The notes: generated by a model from the sequence alone, not told the origin. A stretch of DNA of 64,000 bases from Carettochelys insculpta (GCF_033958435.1 NC_134137.1:320818501-320882500), one strand, 5' to 3'; shown: positions 1-11,279, counted from the first letter of the stretch. Made by a program: numbers and translations.

Positions 1-1010
1 AATTTTCACTTACATTGTTGATCAGTAGATTTCACATTTACTTTGTGATCTAAATGTTCACTAAATGATCTAATGAAATCAACAGGGTGAGATAGCCAGC
101 TTTTACTTGGGACTGTGTTAGATATTCTGCGTACTTACCAAAAGTTTGATTTCTAGTCATTATTTGTTAACTTTACAAGTCCACCCAGTCTTCAGCACCC
201 AATCACCATTTGTTCTGTGAGCTACCCGCACCATTTCCCCCAGTCTCCAGTAACTTTACCATTTTGGTTTCTAGACCATCCTGTAACTTTCTTATTGTTT
301 TCTAATAGACCTAGCAAAGAACCTTGATGATGTCACTGCTATTTTTAGAATAGTTTTCCTTTGCAGATTTGAGGTGTTCAGGTTCTAATTTCAGAGTGAT
401 TTACAGAATTTTAAAAAGAGAGCTCACTGTTTTGAAATTATACTTGTAATAATTGTGCACTCCCTGGTCAAAACCCACCAGGTTCAGTGCAGATGCCCTC
501 CTTATTAGTGAATATATCAGTGTTTGCTAACTATGTCTGACTACAGCAAACTACCTTCGCCTACAAACAAGATGTGACATTCCGGATCTCTTACCTCTGT
601 GACGGGAAGCTCCTGTTCTTCCCAGGGGCACCACTTCAGATTTTTGGTTGGGGGCAGGGCAACTTCAGGATTCTAGGGTCTGCTCAGCCACTTGAAAACT
701 CTGATTTTCTGGCAGATAATTTAGCAGTTAGCTGACAGGAGAACTGTATCTTCTCTAATTCCTATACAAAGGAGAGACAAATATTATACCCCCTCAGCAA
801 TAACAGTATGTTCTGGCATCTTGTGGCACGTCATTTAAGGGATACTGTTTGTTTAAAATATTAATATATATTCTTTCTTCGTTACTAACTCTTTGGAGGG
901 GGACACTGTCAAAGCTCCTGGTTCTAGCACAACTCTAGGTGCGCATGTGGCGGGGAGGTGGGAGCCCAAGGGGTTACAGCAGGTGGCAGATACATCTGGG
1001 TTCTATGTTA
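1..1010. other. Non-coding, no recognised feature
   Basis: AT-rich sequence with no convincing exon and no repeat that I recognise. If SCAF11 begins upstream of the window, as its missing N-terminus implies, this is intronic sequence. Confidence 0.5.
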
Positions 1011-1014
1011 AAAA

Positions 1015-1180
1015 CATCAGAATGGCCACACTGGGTCAGACCAAGGGTCCGTCTAGCCCTGTACACTATCTTCTGACATTAGCAAATGCCAGGAGCGTCA
1101 GAGGGAATGAACACAACAGCCAATCGTGGCGTGATTCATTCTGTGATCCATCGCCAGCTTCTGGCAAAATGAGGTGAGGG
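1015..1180 (-). repeat. CR1-like LINE 3' fragment
   Basis: The + strand reads a motif of the type 'gggtcagaccaagggtcc' followed by 'gccaggagcgtcagagggaatga' (split here only to describe it). This motif is repeated in diverged form at 2093-2420. I recognise it as the antisense of a dispersed LINE 3' end common in turtle and crocodilian DNA, probably CR1-like. No ORF survives. Confidence 0.55.
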
Positions 1181-1444
1181 ACATGTAGGGGGGAAAAAAG
1201 GCAGATCAGTTTTTTCCAGGGATAAGGGGCTGGCAGCAGAGAAGGTTTTTGCTAGCCGGACCACCTCTTAACAGCTTGTTTTCTGTTGTGAATATGCAAA
1301 TGAGCCACATTTTGCATTTTTGAGACTGCTCATTTGCAACAAGCTACCAGTGCTTGTGGTGAGTGTAGCAGTAGCCTAAGAAAAGACGAGAGAATAAGAC
1401 AGAGGATATCTTATTGCCTCTGATGGTACAACCACATCTTCAAT

Positions 1445-1676
1445 GCAGTCCAGTAGCACTTTGAAGACTAACAAAATAATTTATTAGGTGATGAGCTTTC
1501 GTGGGACAGACCCACTTCTTCAGGTCATTAGATTGGTCAGGTTGATCTGAAGAAGTGGGTCTGTCCCACGAAAGCTCATCACCTAATAAATTATTTTGTT
1601 AGTCTTTAAAGTGCTACTGGACTGCTTTTTTGGTTTGATATTATATGTAGACTAGCACGGCTCTCTCTCTGTTACT
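1445..1676 (+). mobile_element. Palindromic Penelope-like retro-insert
   Basis: Two inverted arms of about 79 bp (1445-1523 and 1547-1625) surround a 23-bp spacer. A single-copy tail follows to about 1676. The insert is flanked by a 9-bp repeat with one mismatch (1436-1444 and 1677-1685), which looks like a target-site duplication. The right arm carries CTGAAGA (1547-1553), a GC-rich hairpin and GAAA (1570-1573), resembling a degenerate hammerhead-ribozyme core. The same family recurs at 61269-61497 and, internally deleted, at 40176-40305. The Penelope assignment is inference from the inverted architecture, the variable duplication length and the hammerhead-like core. Confidence 0.65.
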
Positions 1677-1699
1677 ATCTTGAATAGTGTGTGCAGAAA

Positions 1700-2092
1700 T
1701 GGTGGCGTCATCTCAAAAAAGGTATCTTGGAATTGGGAAAAGTTCTGAAAATGGAATGGCTGCCATCTGAGGAGAGATTAAAAAGACTAGAACTTCTCAG
1801 TTTGGAAAAGGGATGATTAAGGAAGAGATGTGACAGAGGTCATTGAAATCATGAATGATGCGGAAACAGGGAAGTGTTACTTACTACTTCAAGTAACACA
1901 AGAACTAGGAGTCAGTCAGCGAAATTAATAAGCAGCAGATTTAAAACAAAAGGAGGTATTTCTTCACAGTCAGACTGTGGAATTCTTTACCAGAGGTGGT
2001 TGCGAATGCCAAGACTGCAACCAGGGTCAAAAATTCATGGCGATTAGGTCCCTCAGTGGTTATTAGTCAGCATGGCAGAGATCCAACACCAA
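1700..2092 (+). repeat. CR1-like LINE, sense 3' end
   Basis: A degenerate reading frame gives residues of the type 'WLPSEERLKRLELLSLEKG', which resembles the conserved C-terminal end of CR1-type ORF2, followed by 3'-end sequence. The adjacent 2093-2420 segment is the same type of 3' end in the opposite orientation, so two LINE fragments lie head to head. There is no intact ORF. Confidence 0.6.
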
Positions 2093-2430
2093 GTTAAGAA
2101 CATAAGAGTGACTCTGCAAGGTCAGGCAAAAGGTCCATCTAGCCCAGTTGTTTGTCTTCCAATAGTGACGAATGCCAGGTGGCTCAAAGGGCATGAACAG
2201 AATAAATAATCAAGTGATCTATGCCGTGTCACACATTCCCAGCTTTTGGCAACACAGGCTAGGGGCACCATCTCTTTCCTGGCTAATAGGTACTAATGGT
2301 TCATTCTGTGTGAATTTACCAGTTCTGTTTTGAACCCTGTTGCAGTTTAGGCTTTCACAACAGCCTCTGGCAAGGAGTTTCACAAGTTGTCTGTGCATTG
2401 TGTAAAATACTACCATGTTTATTTTTGAAA
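2093..2430 (-). repeat. CR1-like LINE 3' fragment, antisense
   Basis: A diverged second copy of the repeat at 1015-1180, extended by about 170 bp. It contains the antisense of the 'aactctttgccagagg' type 3' motif found in sense orientation around 1980-2000. It abuts the sense LINE fragment at about 2092. Confidence 0.6.
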
Positions 2431-2786
2431 GCTGAATGAAAGGTTGGGTGACAAACCATAATTAGTAGTTCTGTAATGTCACTCTGAGCTCTTTCAGAAC
2501 TTTTGGGTGAATACCATCTGGTCCAGTTGACTTATTGCTGTCTTATCAGTTTGTTCCAAAACCACATCTGTGACACCTCACTCTGGGACAGTTCTTCAGA
2601 TTGGTCACTGAAAGAAAAAAAAAACTCAGGTTTTGGAATTTTCCTCGTGTCCTCAACCCTGAAGACTGATGCAAAGAATTAATTTAGCTTATCTGCAGTG
2701 TACTTATTGTCCTTGAGCACTCCTGCAGCATCTCAGTCATCTAGCAGCCCCACTGGTTATTTGGCAGGGTTCCTGGTTCTAATGTA

Positions 2787-3293
2787 CAGTAAACCCTCAA
2801 AATGTGCCATTTCGAGTTGTGCTTAACTCACATTCATGTGAGTTAAGTGTAACTCAAAATCCCACTTCCCCTCCCGCGGCTTGGTTCACCGCCCATGTGC
2901 AGCTCCGGCTCACCCACCCCCTGGCCCCAGTTCAACCTCCTGTGGCCTGGCTTACCACCCAAGCACAGCTCTGGCTCACCACCCCCATGCACGGCTCCAG
3001 CTCACCCCCACTGAACCCTGGTTCAAACCCCTTGTGCCCAGTTCACTCCACCCCTCCATCCCCTCTGCAGCCCTAACCCACCCCAGGCTTTACCCCCCTT
3101 CCCACCTCCCATGGCCAGGCTTAACCCTCCCCAACTGCTTGTCACAACCCCAGGATGTACCTTTCAAAAGGAGCTCCAGGTGCTCCTGCTGCTTCCCTGA
3201 GAGTGCAGAACATGCGTTCCGCCAGGGAAATAAGCTGCCCCCACCCCAACTTACATGAAATTCAAGTTATGTGAGGGTGCGTGGGAACTACTG
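2787..3293. mobile_element. Tigger/pogo-like MITE
   Basis: Imperfect terminal inverted repeats begin CAGTAAACCCTC on the left and end as the complement of CAGTAGTTCCCACGCACCC on the right. Both ends are bounded by TA (2785-2786 and 3294-3295), as expected of Tc1/mariner-pogo type insertion. The interior is C-rich and open in several frames by composition, but encodes no recognisable transposase, so I read it as a non-autonomous copy. Confidence 0.6.
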
Positions 3294-3442
3294 TATTTAA
3301 CAGAACTTGCTATTACTTTTAGAGTTTTTTTGGCTAGCTGGTCTTCTGATTCTTCATTGTCCTTCATAGTTGTATTTTTTATACTTCATTTGCTAGAGTT
3401 CATGCTCCTTTCTATTTTCCTCACTAGAATTTAACTTTCATT

Positions 3443-3623
3443 TGTCTTCGAGTGGTTCCTGTGGGTGCTCCATATCTAGTGCCGGGCTTGCATCCACGCT
3501 GAAGCTCAGAAACTTTTACAGGAGTAGTTGACCAGACCGTGTATGTGCAGCCAGTGTCTTGGCACTTTTGTACCATTGTGATCATGTGCATTGTCTGGCT
3601 GAAACCAATTCCTCTCAACAGCC
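3443..3623 (+). repeat. DIRS copy A left inverted terminal repeat
   Basis: It starts with a CTTCGAG motif and a 'gtgggtgctcca' block shared with copies B and C. The reverse complement recurs at 8321-8516 in diverged form, ending with 'tggagcaccc' and 'cacatcttgaagaac'. Confidence 0.7.
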
Positions 3624-3794
3624 AATTGCTGCAAATAGAGTTTTTGCTGTCTCTGCAACTGCATGTTTGACTGTTTTTGTTTTTATTTCTGTTTCTTGTT
3701 CAGAGTTTTGGTAGTTAGAGTAGTTGCTGTTAATAGTATAGTTAGTTATTGGCCATTGCTCTTTCAAAAAAAAAAAAAAGTTCTCATCACAACT

Positions 3795-5230
3795 ATGCCA
3801 GGCTCACCCGGTTTGAAAAAACGTGATTCCTGCTGTGAGGCTGTGCCAGCCTCCGATGGTCATTTCTGCTGTATCAACTGCTTAGGTGAGGGACCTATAC
3901 CATAAAAATGTCCTCACTGTTCTAAATTGGTGGCCTGAGCCTGCAAGGACCAAGAAATGCAGCTTGATATGTTGTTTGATAAGACTCTTCAGCCTACTGC
4001 CACAGTCTCCAGAAGCACAGGGCTTCGTTGCCCAGTGTGTCTCTCTACAAAAAGCCCAGATCATCACCAACTGGATCCTTGCCCGTGTTACCTCAGGGCA
4101 GGAGGAGTGTTATTGAGGACAGTGGCATGGCTGTCTTCACCTCTGGTGAAGGGAAAAAAGGCCGAAAGCTTAAAAAAAATCATCAACTCTGGTTCCACCA
4201 TTGTCTCCCCAACTGATTTATCATCATTTAACCTGACAAGACAGTTATTCATGGTGATGTTCCCCCCCCAACCCCAGATGATGCAAGACAGGTCCAAGAA
4301 CTATTTGAGAGGGTGTCAAATAGCAAAGACATTCAGATCACGGGGATCCAGGAAAAGCAGCATGGACTGCTCAAAAACCTTAAACTGGCCACTTGGGCTC
4401 AGGTCGCTATCCCCTGGACAATGAGATAACTGAGGCAGCAGACAGTATCTGGTAAATGCCTGCCTCAGCTCTGGCTAGCAATAAGAGGGCGAACAAGAAA
4501 AATTTTGTCCCCTCCAAGGGTGTGGAATTCTTACGCTCATCCGCACTCCAACTCTTTGGTAGTCAAGGCATCACAACACTGATCCAAGACACCCCAGTAT
4601 AAGACCATTGTTTCAGAAAAAAACTCAGACTGGACTTGTTTGACAGCAAAATTAATTCATCAGCTACCCTGATCTTAAGAATGGCAAATTACAAAGCACA
4701 TTTGTCCAGTCATAATTGCGTTAACTGTACAAAACACATCTCTCATGAGCCATTGGCCAGATTCTAAGAAATCTGTCCTTAAGGCGATAATACAACAGGG
4801 TTACGCTGCTTCCAGGACAGGGTCCAAATACGCTAGACATCGCCAACACCGCAACACGATCCACAGTGACAGCAGTTGTGATGGGGCACGCCTTGTGGCT
4901 GCAGACATCGAGTATCCCAAAAAAGCTGCAAAATAAGACGGAGAATTTACCTTTTTGATGAAGCCAAGGTCTTTGCTGCAGCGGTGCAGAGCGTACTCCA
5001 CTCTCGCACAGACTCACATATGACTCTAAGGACACTGGGTATGTACACTCTGCCTTACTGACGCAGTTGATGTTATCCTTACCAGAGAAGATACAATTAC
5101 CCATCCCAAAGAACCCCATTTCAACAGCAGGGTTTTAACCAGAACAGATCTTTAGAAAGACCATTGAGACATTGTAACCAGCCACCACATAATCAACCTG
5201 CGCAGTCATCCAGGCAGCAGATTTGACCCA
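3795..5230 (+). pseudogene. DIRS copy A gag-like ORF, broken
   Basis: It opens with ATG at 3795 and reads in one frame through a position where copies B and C both have TGA; here the codon is CGT. The knuckle is recognisable but altered: cysteines C-x2-C followed by LGEG, with the histidine lost. Further downstream, fragments in other frames match the copy B gag body, including the segment corresponding to the residues before the PPYRKKKYY motif of B (around 5010-5060). Several frameshifts and stops are present, so it is a pseudogene. Confidence 0.7.
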
Positions 5231-5539
5231 TTGGTCAGGGACGGCATGACCACTGCCATAGTCTGACACAGTTATCCACCAAGGCTTACTTTCCATCATC
5301 ATCATCAGACCATTTTACAACCATTAGTCTGAAATCGCATCGGACAAAAGGGTGCTAGAAATAGTTGGGATATGTCATTCCCTTCCACTCCATTCCACAC
5401 ACTACCCTTCCCACCCCATCCCTCTTCAGGGAACCGTCACAAGCTCATTTTGAAACGAGGTCAAACATCTCATCTGCTTAGGAGCTGTGGAACATGACGA
5501 GTTCAGAGGGAAAGGGCTTTATTCTCAGTGCTTGCTCAC

Positions 5540-7040
5540 GCAAACGAAGACCAGTATTAGACTTTCAAACTTTGAATCGCTATCTCAGAAAACAACTGTT
5601 CAAGATAGTCACCTTTTGCCATCATAATTCCCCCATTACACAATGATGATTGGTTTGCAGCCCTTAAACTCCAAGATGCATACTTCCATATTATGATTCC
5701 TTCATTTTACAGTGAGTGAGGAACATTTCCAGTACATGTTTCTACCCTTCAGTCTCTTGACAGCTCCCAGGGTATTCTTCAAACCTGTCTGTGGTCACTG
5801 TGTACCTTTTGTTGCCTCAATGTTATAATATTCCCGTAACTGGACGACTACCTGATAAAAGGCTGGTTGTGTACAGACACAATAGCATGATACAGGTTGC
5901 CAGATGTACCTTCTGTTTGCTTGGTCTCGTCATAAACGACCAGAAATCAATCACCAGGCCTACTCAGTCTTGAAGTCATCAGTGCCTGTTTAGACTCTGT
6001 CACTACCTGAGCATACCTACCACTTCAGCTGTTTCAAGCTATCCAATCTCTCATCAACATCCTCAGCGCAGCCCAACCATGCAAATTATCATGTGCTTAT
6101 GACTAATGGACCATATGGCAGCCTCCACTTACGTGGTGACATGCCTGCTTATGATTTCAATGCATACAACGTTGGATAGCAACTGTCTATACACATGTGA
6201 GGCACAGTATTTACAAAGTGCTAACACCACTAGGCCATGTTCTAGACTCCTTGCAATGGTGGACAGTCTGGGACAACCTTATGTCAGGCATGCCTTTTCA
6301 TCAGCCTCAACCTTCATCCCTCATAATGACAGATGCGTCCCTTTTAGGTTAGGGAGCTCATATGAAAGGGGTATCCGTTCATGGCTGATGGTCCCCTCAC
6401 AAAACATCCCTGCATATAAATCTACTGGAGCTCAGAGCAGTGTTCAATGCCTGCAAACACTTCCTCACTGTTATTCACAATTCAGAGTCAGAATATTCAC
6501 AGAGAGCATTGCCATGATATATTACATCAATCATCAGGGCAGTGCACGCTCCCATTCTTTGCAGGGGCGATTCACCTTTGGAATTGGTGCATTCACAATG
6601 GCTTAACACTAGCAGCCTGATGCATATCAGGGTAACAACATCGCATCAGACACTTTGCACCGAATCACAAATGGGAGCTCCATCCTGATGTTCTCTGGTA
6701 CATATTCCAACAGTAGGGTTTTCCTAGTGTAGACCTCTTTGTGACCTACAATGACAAGAATTGTCATTATTATTGCTTCAGAGTGGGACTGAGACCAGGC
6801 TTCCTGGGTGATGCCTTCCTCCTGAGCTGGAAAGGCCCTCTGCTGTATGCATTCCCTACTACGGTTCTCATACTAATAGTTCTAGAGAAGGCCAGACTAG
6901 AGGAAGCCAAATTAATCCTAATAGCCCCAGCATGGATCTGTCAACACTGGTTCCTGCTTCTCTGGAGGATGTCTCTGTGCCCTCCTCGCCCACTTCCCTA
7001 TGTTTTGGACCTTCTAACCCAGAACCAGGGATCGTTGCTA
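5540..7040 (+). pseudogene. DIRS copy A RT-RNase H region, broken
   Basis: Short in-frame stretches correspond to the copy B/C reverse transcriptase (LDFQTLNRYLRKQ near 5550, and LGLVIN near 5920) and to RNase H (DAS near 6330, LELRAVFNACKHF near 6425-6465). The later region matches the segment between RNase H and recombinase in copies B and C (DAFLLSWKGPLLYAFP near 6810-6850). Many stops and shifts are present, and the catalytic YxDD motif is not intact. Confidence 0.7.
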
Positions 7041-7360
7041 AATCCCCAGCTTCACATGCTTCACCTTACAGCCTGGCTGATTGTTGGTTCAACAGTTCCA
7101 AAAACCTTTGTTCTGAACAGGTCAAACAGGTGTTAATTCATAGCAGATGGCAAACTACATGTAAAAATTACCTTTTGAAATGAAAGAGGTTTGTAGCATG
7201 GTGCCCCTCAAAGAGCCTAGTTCTGCTCAAGGCTCCCATACTCACTGTGCCTGAAACAAGAGGAATTGGTGTTGGCATCCTTAAAGGTGCATTTGGCAGC
7301 AGTATTGGTTTTTAGACCTAATATTGGAGGCACCTCAGTTTTTGCCCACCCGATCACTAC

Positions 7361-8052
7361 ATGTTTTCTCAAAGGTCTCACCAACCTCTGCCCTCCTTGT
7401 TGGCCTATCTTTCCCCCCAGAGTCTGGACCTGGTCTTGGTAACTTCATGCAGGCTGCAGTTTGAGCCTCTAGTCACCACATCATTACATTTGCTTAGTGT
7501 AAAGACTGTTTTTCTCTGGGCTATAATGTCTGCCCGCAGAGTCAACAAGATGGCAGCCCTGATGGCAATTCCACTGTATATCAGTTTCAACAAGGAAGGG
7601 ATAGTGCTAAGGCTTCACCCAGCCTTCATTCCCAAGGTCTCGTCTGACTTCCGTATCAATGAACTGATAGTTCTGCTCTCATTTTACTCAGCTCTGCACA
7701 CGTCGGCTCACAGGACAAGGCTACACTCATTAGACGTACAAAGGGCTCTGGTCTTTTACATTGAAAAAGTAAGCCTTTCCACAAGACAGACAGGCTGATG
7801 GTGTCTACTGCTTACCACTTGGTGGGCAAGGTGATATCTTCACAAAGACTCTCTAACCTTATTACTTCTTGTATCACAACATGCTACTCCATGCATCACA
7901 TGGCATTACCGACTCAACTTAGAGCTCATTCTGCAAGAGCGATGGCAGTGTCAACAGCATTCTTCAGAGGTGTTCCGCTGCAAGACATCTGCCATGCAGC
8001 AACACGGTCATCCTATGGCATCTTTGTCAAACACTATGCTATCCATTACTAG
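7361..8052 (+). pseudogene. DIRS copy A tyrosine recombinase
   Basis: Two reading frames (7361-7798 and 7798-8052, separated by a frameshift and TGA near 7796) cover the catalytic domain of a DIRS tyrosine recombinase. The conserved arginine lies in ARRV, HxxR in RAHSAR, and the presumed nucleophile tyrosine lies in SSYGIFVKHY. Recombinases of this family join the circular element DNA into the host genome. The catalytic residues survive although the ORF is broken. Confidence 0.8.
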
Positions 8053-8152
8053 CTGGTAGGGGACGCACCGCTCTCAACAGCTTGTACTCTCCGTGGCTGA
8101 CAATTCTTAACTCTGGTACCCTTCTCCAACTTTCTTGGGGCACTGCTTCTCA

Positions 8153-8270
8153 GTCACCTGATGCAGAGCACCCACAGGGACCACTTGAAGAAGAAAGAGA
8201 AGTTACTCACCTCGGTGCAGTAGTGATTGTTCTTCGAGATGTGTCTCCATGGGTGCTCCACTACCCACCG
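8153..8270 (+). repeat. DIRS copy A internal complementary region
   Basis: The first part (8153-8192) is complementary to the element's left end and the second part (8193-8270) to its right end, which terminates at about 8533. This joined-ends arrangement is the DIRS hallmark thought to template completion of the circular DNA. Confidence 0.75.
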
Positions 8271-8533
8271 TTCCTCTCCGCTCCGGAGTTTTTCTTCTTT
8301 GTTTTTTCAGATTCTGGGGTGGCTTCGAGGAACTGGTTTCAGCCAAACCACGCACATGATCAAAATGTTGTGAAAGCACTGAGATGCTGGCTGTGCCTGC
8401 ACGGTCCAGCCAACTACTGCTATAAAAGTCTCTGAGCTGTGGTGCCAAGTCAAGCCTGATACCTGATATGGAGCACCCCTGGGGACACATCTTGAAGAAC
8501 AATCGTTACTGCACCGAGGTGAGTAACTTCTCT

Positions 8534-9091
8534 TTTTTCAAGCGATGCCTTTCTATCTCTTACTACTTCTTTTACTTGATTGTTAAGCTACAGTGGCACT
8601 TATTTGGCTCTCTGACTGTGTTTTTTAATTTGGGGTAAACATTTAAGTTGAGCCTATATTGCGGTGTCTTTGAAAAGTTTGTTTTCACTTTGGGTACTGT
8701 ACTTTTTAATTTCTGTTTAAATAACCTCATTTTTTTGGAGTCGTTCCCCTTCTGAAATTAAATGTCACAGTCTTGGGCCGCTGTGACGGTTTCCCACCAC
8801 AGGGATGTTAAATTGTCGCTCTTTCCAAGTGGTCCAGCTGTATTCACTTCTTGGATCAGATCCAATGCTTCAATTAGTACTCACTCTAGAATTGCCTCTC
8901 CTCTTGTGGGTTCACAATCAGAATCCGCAGCTCCAAGAAGTCGTTGAAGGTGTCAAGAAACTATTTCTTCATCTTGTCCTGAGGTGATGTGTCAGTATGG
9001 GGATAGTTGAAATCTGCCATTATTATCAAGTGGTTGTTTTTTAATTTTATAACCTCTCTACCCTACCTTCACATTTCACAGTCACTATCAC
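8534..9091. other. Non-coding, nothing recognised
   Basis: Unique-looking AT-rich sequence between the DIRS right end and the 9104 insert, with no exon or repeat that I can support. Confidence 0.4.
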
Positions 9092-9103
9092 CATCCTTGT
9101 CAG

Positions 9104-9252
9104 AACAACAAGAAGTCTTGATGCATGATGATCTGATGAAGCGGGTCTTTGCCCACGAAAGCTTATGCTCCAAAATATCTGTTAGTCTATAAGGTGCCAC
9201 GAGACTTCTTGTTCTCGAAGCTACAGACTAACATGGCTACTTCTCTGATACT
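9104..9252 (+). mobile_element. Penelope-like insert with canonical hammerhead core
   Basis: The insert is bounded by a perfect 12-bp direct repeat, CATCCTTGTCAG (9092-9103 and 9253-9264). A short left arm (aacaagaagtctt) is the complement of the sequence near 9207-9218. The body contains CTGATGA (9133-9139), a hairpin (9140-9156), GAAA (9157-9160), a 3-bp stem III and the potential cleavage base C9170. This is the canonical hammerhead core order, but I see no convincing stem I. The tail 'cagactaacatggctac' is shared with the other inserts. Confidence 0.7.
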
Positions 9253-9264
9253 CATCCTTGTCAG

Positions 9265-9615
9265 GTGGTTGCTAATATATCCCTACCGCTATAGTCTTAT
9301 TAGACCGTGGAATTGCTATCCATAGAGATTCTGTGGTGTAGTTTGGTTCACTTAAGGTTTTTACTCTGAGTCCGTGCTTTCTCTAACATATAGTGCCACT
9401 TTGCTACCTGTACAACCTGTTCTTTTCTTCCCGTGTAGTTTATACCCTGGTGTTGCAGTGTCTCATTGATTATCCTCATTCTATCAAATTTCTGTGAAGC
9501 ATATTATATCAATATCTTCCTTTACTATGAGGCACTCTAGTTCACTTACTTTACTTCTGGCATTTTTATATAAGCACTTTAAAAACTTGCCACTTTTTAG
9601 CTATCTGTCATAACA
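9265..9615. other. Non-coding, nothing recognised
   Basis: AT-rich sequence with no supported feature. Confidence 0.4.
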
Positions 9616-9624
9616 TGATGCGAT

Positions 9625-9800
9625 CATATCACATGTCATAGAACTGGAAAAGGACCTCTAGAGGTCATTGACTCCAGTCCCCTGCCCTCTCGGCAGAACT
9701 AGGTACCATCCCTGACAGTGTTTTTTTTTTTTTTTTTAAATCTGTTTGCCCCAGGCCCCAAAATGGCCTCCTGAAGGACAGAACTCTGAACCCTGGGTTT
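9625..9800 (-). repeat. CR1-like LINE 3' end, antisense
   Basis: The sequence 'catagaactggaaaaggacctc' (read here as two blocks) followed by 'ccagtcccctgccctc' is the antisense of the CR1 3'-terminal consensus type in sauropsids. A 16-T run at 9721-9736 interrupts it. The part after 9750 resembles another dispersed repeat. Confidence 0.55.
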
Positions 9801-9929
9801 ACAAGGCGAAAGTTCAAACCTGATCAAATAGGACTCTTTTTCATTCTGCTGTTTCTCATCTAATCTAGCCCATATTTTATCATCTTCCATTTTCTCCTCC
9901 TTACTAGGCCACAGAGAATCTTCATTCAT

Positions 9930-10053
9930 AGATCAGGGGGTAGCCATGTTAGTCTGGATCTGTAGCAGCAACGAAGGGTCCTGTGGCACCTTATAGACTA
10001 ACAGAAAAGTTTAGAGCATGAGCTTTCGTGAGTTAACTCACTTCTTCAGATGC
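9930..10053 (-). mobile_element. Penelope-like insert, single arm
   Basis: A reverse-strand relative of the 9104 insert. The complement reads CTGAAGA (10049-10043), a perfect hairpin 'gtgagttaactcac', GAAA (10027-10024) and a stem III with the tetraloop-like TCAT. The tail lies at about 9945-9970. I find no clear target duplication. Confidence 0.55.
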
Positions 10054-10437
10054 TGGACACCTTCCCCTCAAGGGATGTGTCTGTCCTATTCACATGCTCC
10101 TTCACATGTCAGCTTTCAACTGCTCTACAACCTTATTAATTTTAAGTACCTGCAGTTTGGTTCCACTATGGTTTAGGTGGAGCCTGTTGTTCCTGTATAG
10201 GTTCCTCCTTTCCCCACAATTTCCCAGTTCCTAATAAATGTAAACTCCTCCCTACACTATACTCTCATCCATGATTTGAGACCCTGAAGTTTGGTCTGTA
10301 TACCTGGCTCTGCACATGGAGCTGAAAACATTTCAGAGAATGCCACCATGGAGGTCCTGGATTTCAAATTTTGCCTCTAGGATTGTGGCAGAAACTGAGC
10401 ATTCCTAGAAAGAGAAAAGGAGTATGTGGGTTTAGAG

Positions 10438-10722
10438 CAGGGGTGGGCAAAATCAGCACTGGAGGCCAGATCCGGCCCATTAAGCATATCTCACTGGCTC
10501 GCTCAGCTGATTGGCAGAGCATGCATACTTACAGCCAGAAGCATGTGTTTAGCTGCCTCTCTCCCCACCTTGTTCCACTTGCAGCCAAGTTGCTCCTAGG
10601 ATTCTCTTGCTAGCTGTGGAGAGGAGGGGTGGTACAGCAGAGCTGCTCCAATCTGAAGCATGCATGGTGAGTACTCAGGAATATACAGGAGAGGGAGAGA
10701 CAATATAGCAGGACAGATTTCC
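10438..10722 (+). mobile_element. Possible hAT left end
   Basis: The sequence CAGGGGTGGGCAAAATC at 10438 resembles hAT terminal repeats. A possible partner (complement of CAGTGGTGGGCGATAA) lies at 11474-11489, but the flanking 8-mers do not match, so the pairing is unproven. The palindromic MITE at 10723-11137 would be nested inside it. Confidence 0.35.
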
Positions 10723-11137
10723 CTAAGGGTGTGTGTACACGGGCACAAATCTTCGAAATAGCCATGCTGATGGCCATTTCGAAGATTACTAATGAGGAGG
10801 CGCTGAATATTCAGTTCAGCGCCTCATTAGCATTAAGACGCTTTTGGCCGCGGCGCTTCGAAAGCGCATGGCTCCGCACGGCTACACGGGAGTCCTTTTC
10901 AAAAGGACCCCGCGCCTTTCAAAATCCCCTTATCCTGATCACTGATCGGAATAAGGGGAATTCGAAAGGTGTGGGTCCGTTCGAAAAGGACCCCCGTGTA
11001 GCGAAGCACTTTCGAAGTGCCACGGCCGGAAGCATCCTAATGCTAATGAGGCGCTGAATATTCAATTCAGCGTCTCATTAGTAATCTTCGAAATATGGCT
11101 ATTTTGAAGATATGTGCTCGTGTAGACACAGCCTTAG
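10723..11137. mobile_element. Fully palindromic Harbinger-like MITE
   Basis: A 415-bp element in which the left half is complementary to the right half almost end to end. The termini read CTAAGGGTGTGTGTACAC and the complement of CTAAGGCTGTGTCTACAC. Repeated TTCGAAA blocks and a 'gcgctgaatattca' block occur in both arms. It is GC-rich and CpG-rich relative to its surroundings. There is no coding capacity. The terminus type and the Harbinger elements nearby suggest a PIF/Harbinger MITE of the kind described in crocodilians as Chompy; that family name is inference. Confidence 0.7.
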
Positions 11138-11240
11138 AGACAGAGAGAGGCTTCTCCCAGAAACTTACACCACAGCAGCCAGCACATACACTCTGTGTCA
11201 CTGTCAGACATACCCATTCTGTGCTGCGTGCACAATCACT

Positions 11241-11241
<1 letters not shown>

Positions 11242-11273
<32 letters not shown>
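11242..11273. repeat. (CA)n microsatellite
   Basis: About 16 uninterrupted AC dinucleotides. Confidence 0.95.
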
Positions 11274-11275
<2 letters not shown>

Positions 11276-11279
11276 TAGC

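Larger units (their letters stand above)
3443..8533 (+). mobile_element. DIRS retrotransposon copy A (old, degraded)
   Basis: A full-length but heavily mutated DIRS-type element. The order is left terminal repeat, gag-like region (3795-5230), reverse transcriptase (about 5540-5980), RNase H (about 6320-6600), linker region (about 6660-7040), tyrosine recombinase (7361-8052), internal complementary region (8153-8270) and right terminal repeat (8321-8533). Its termini match those of copies B and C in plan but are well diverged, so it belongs to an older subfamily. No target duplication is seen, as expected for recombinase-mediated insertion. It lies upstream of the first SCAF11 exon in the window, in the same orientation. 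Confidence 0.85.
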
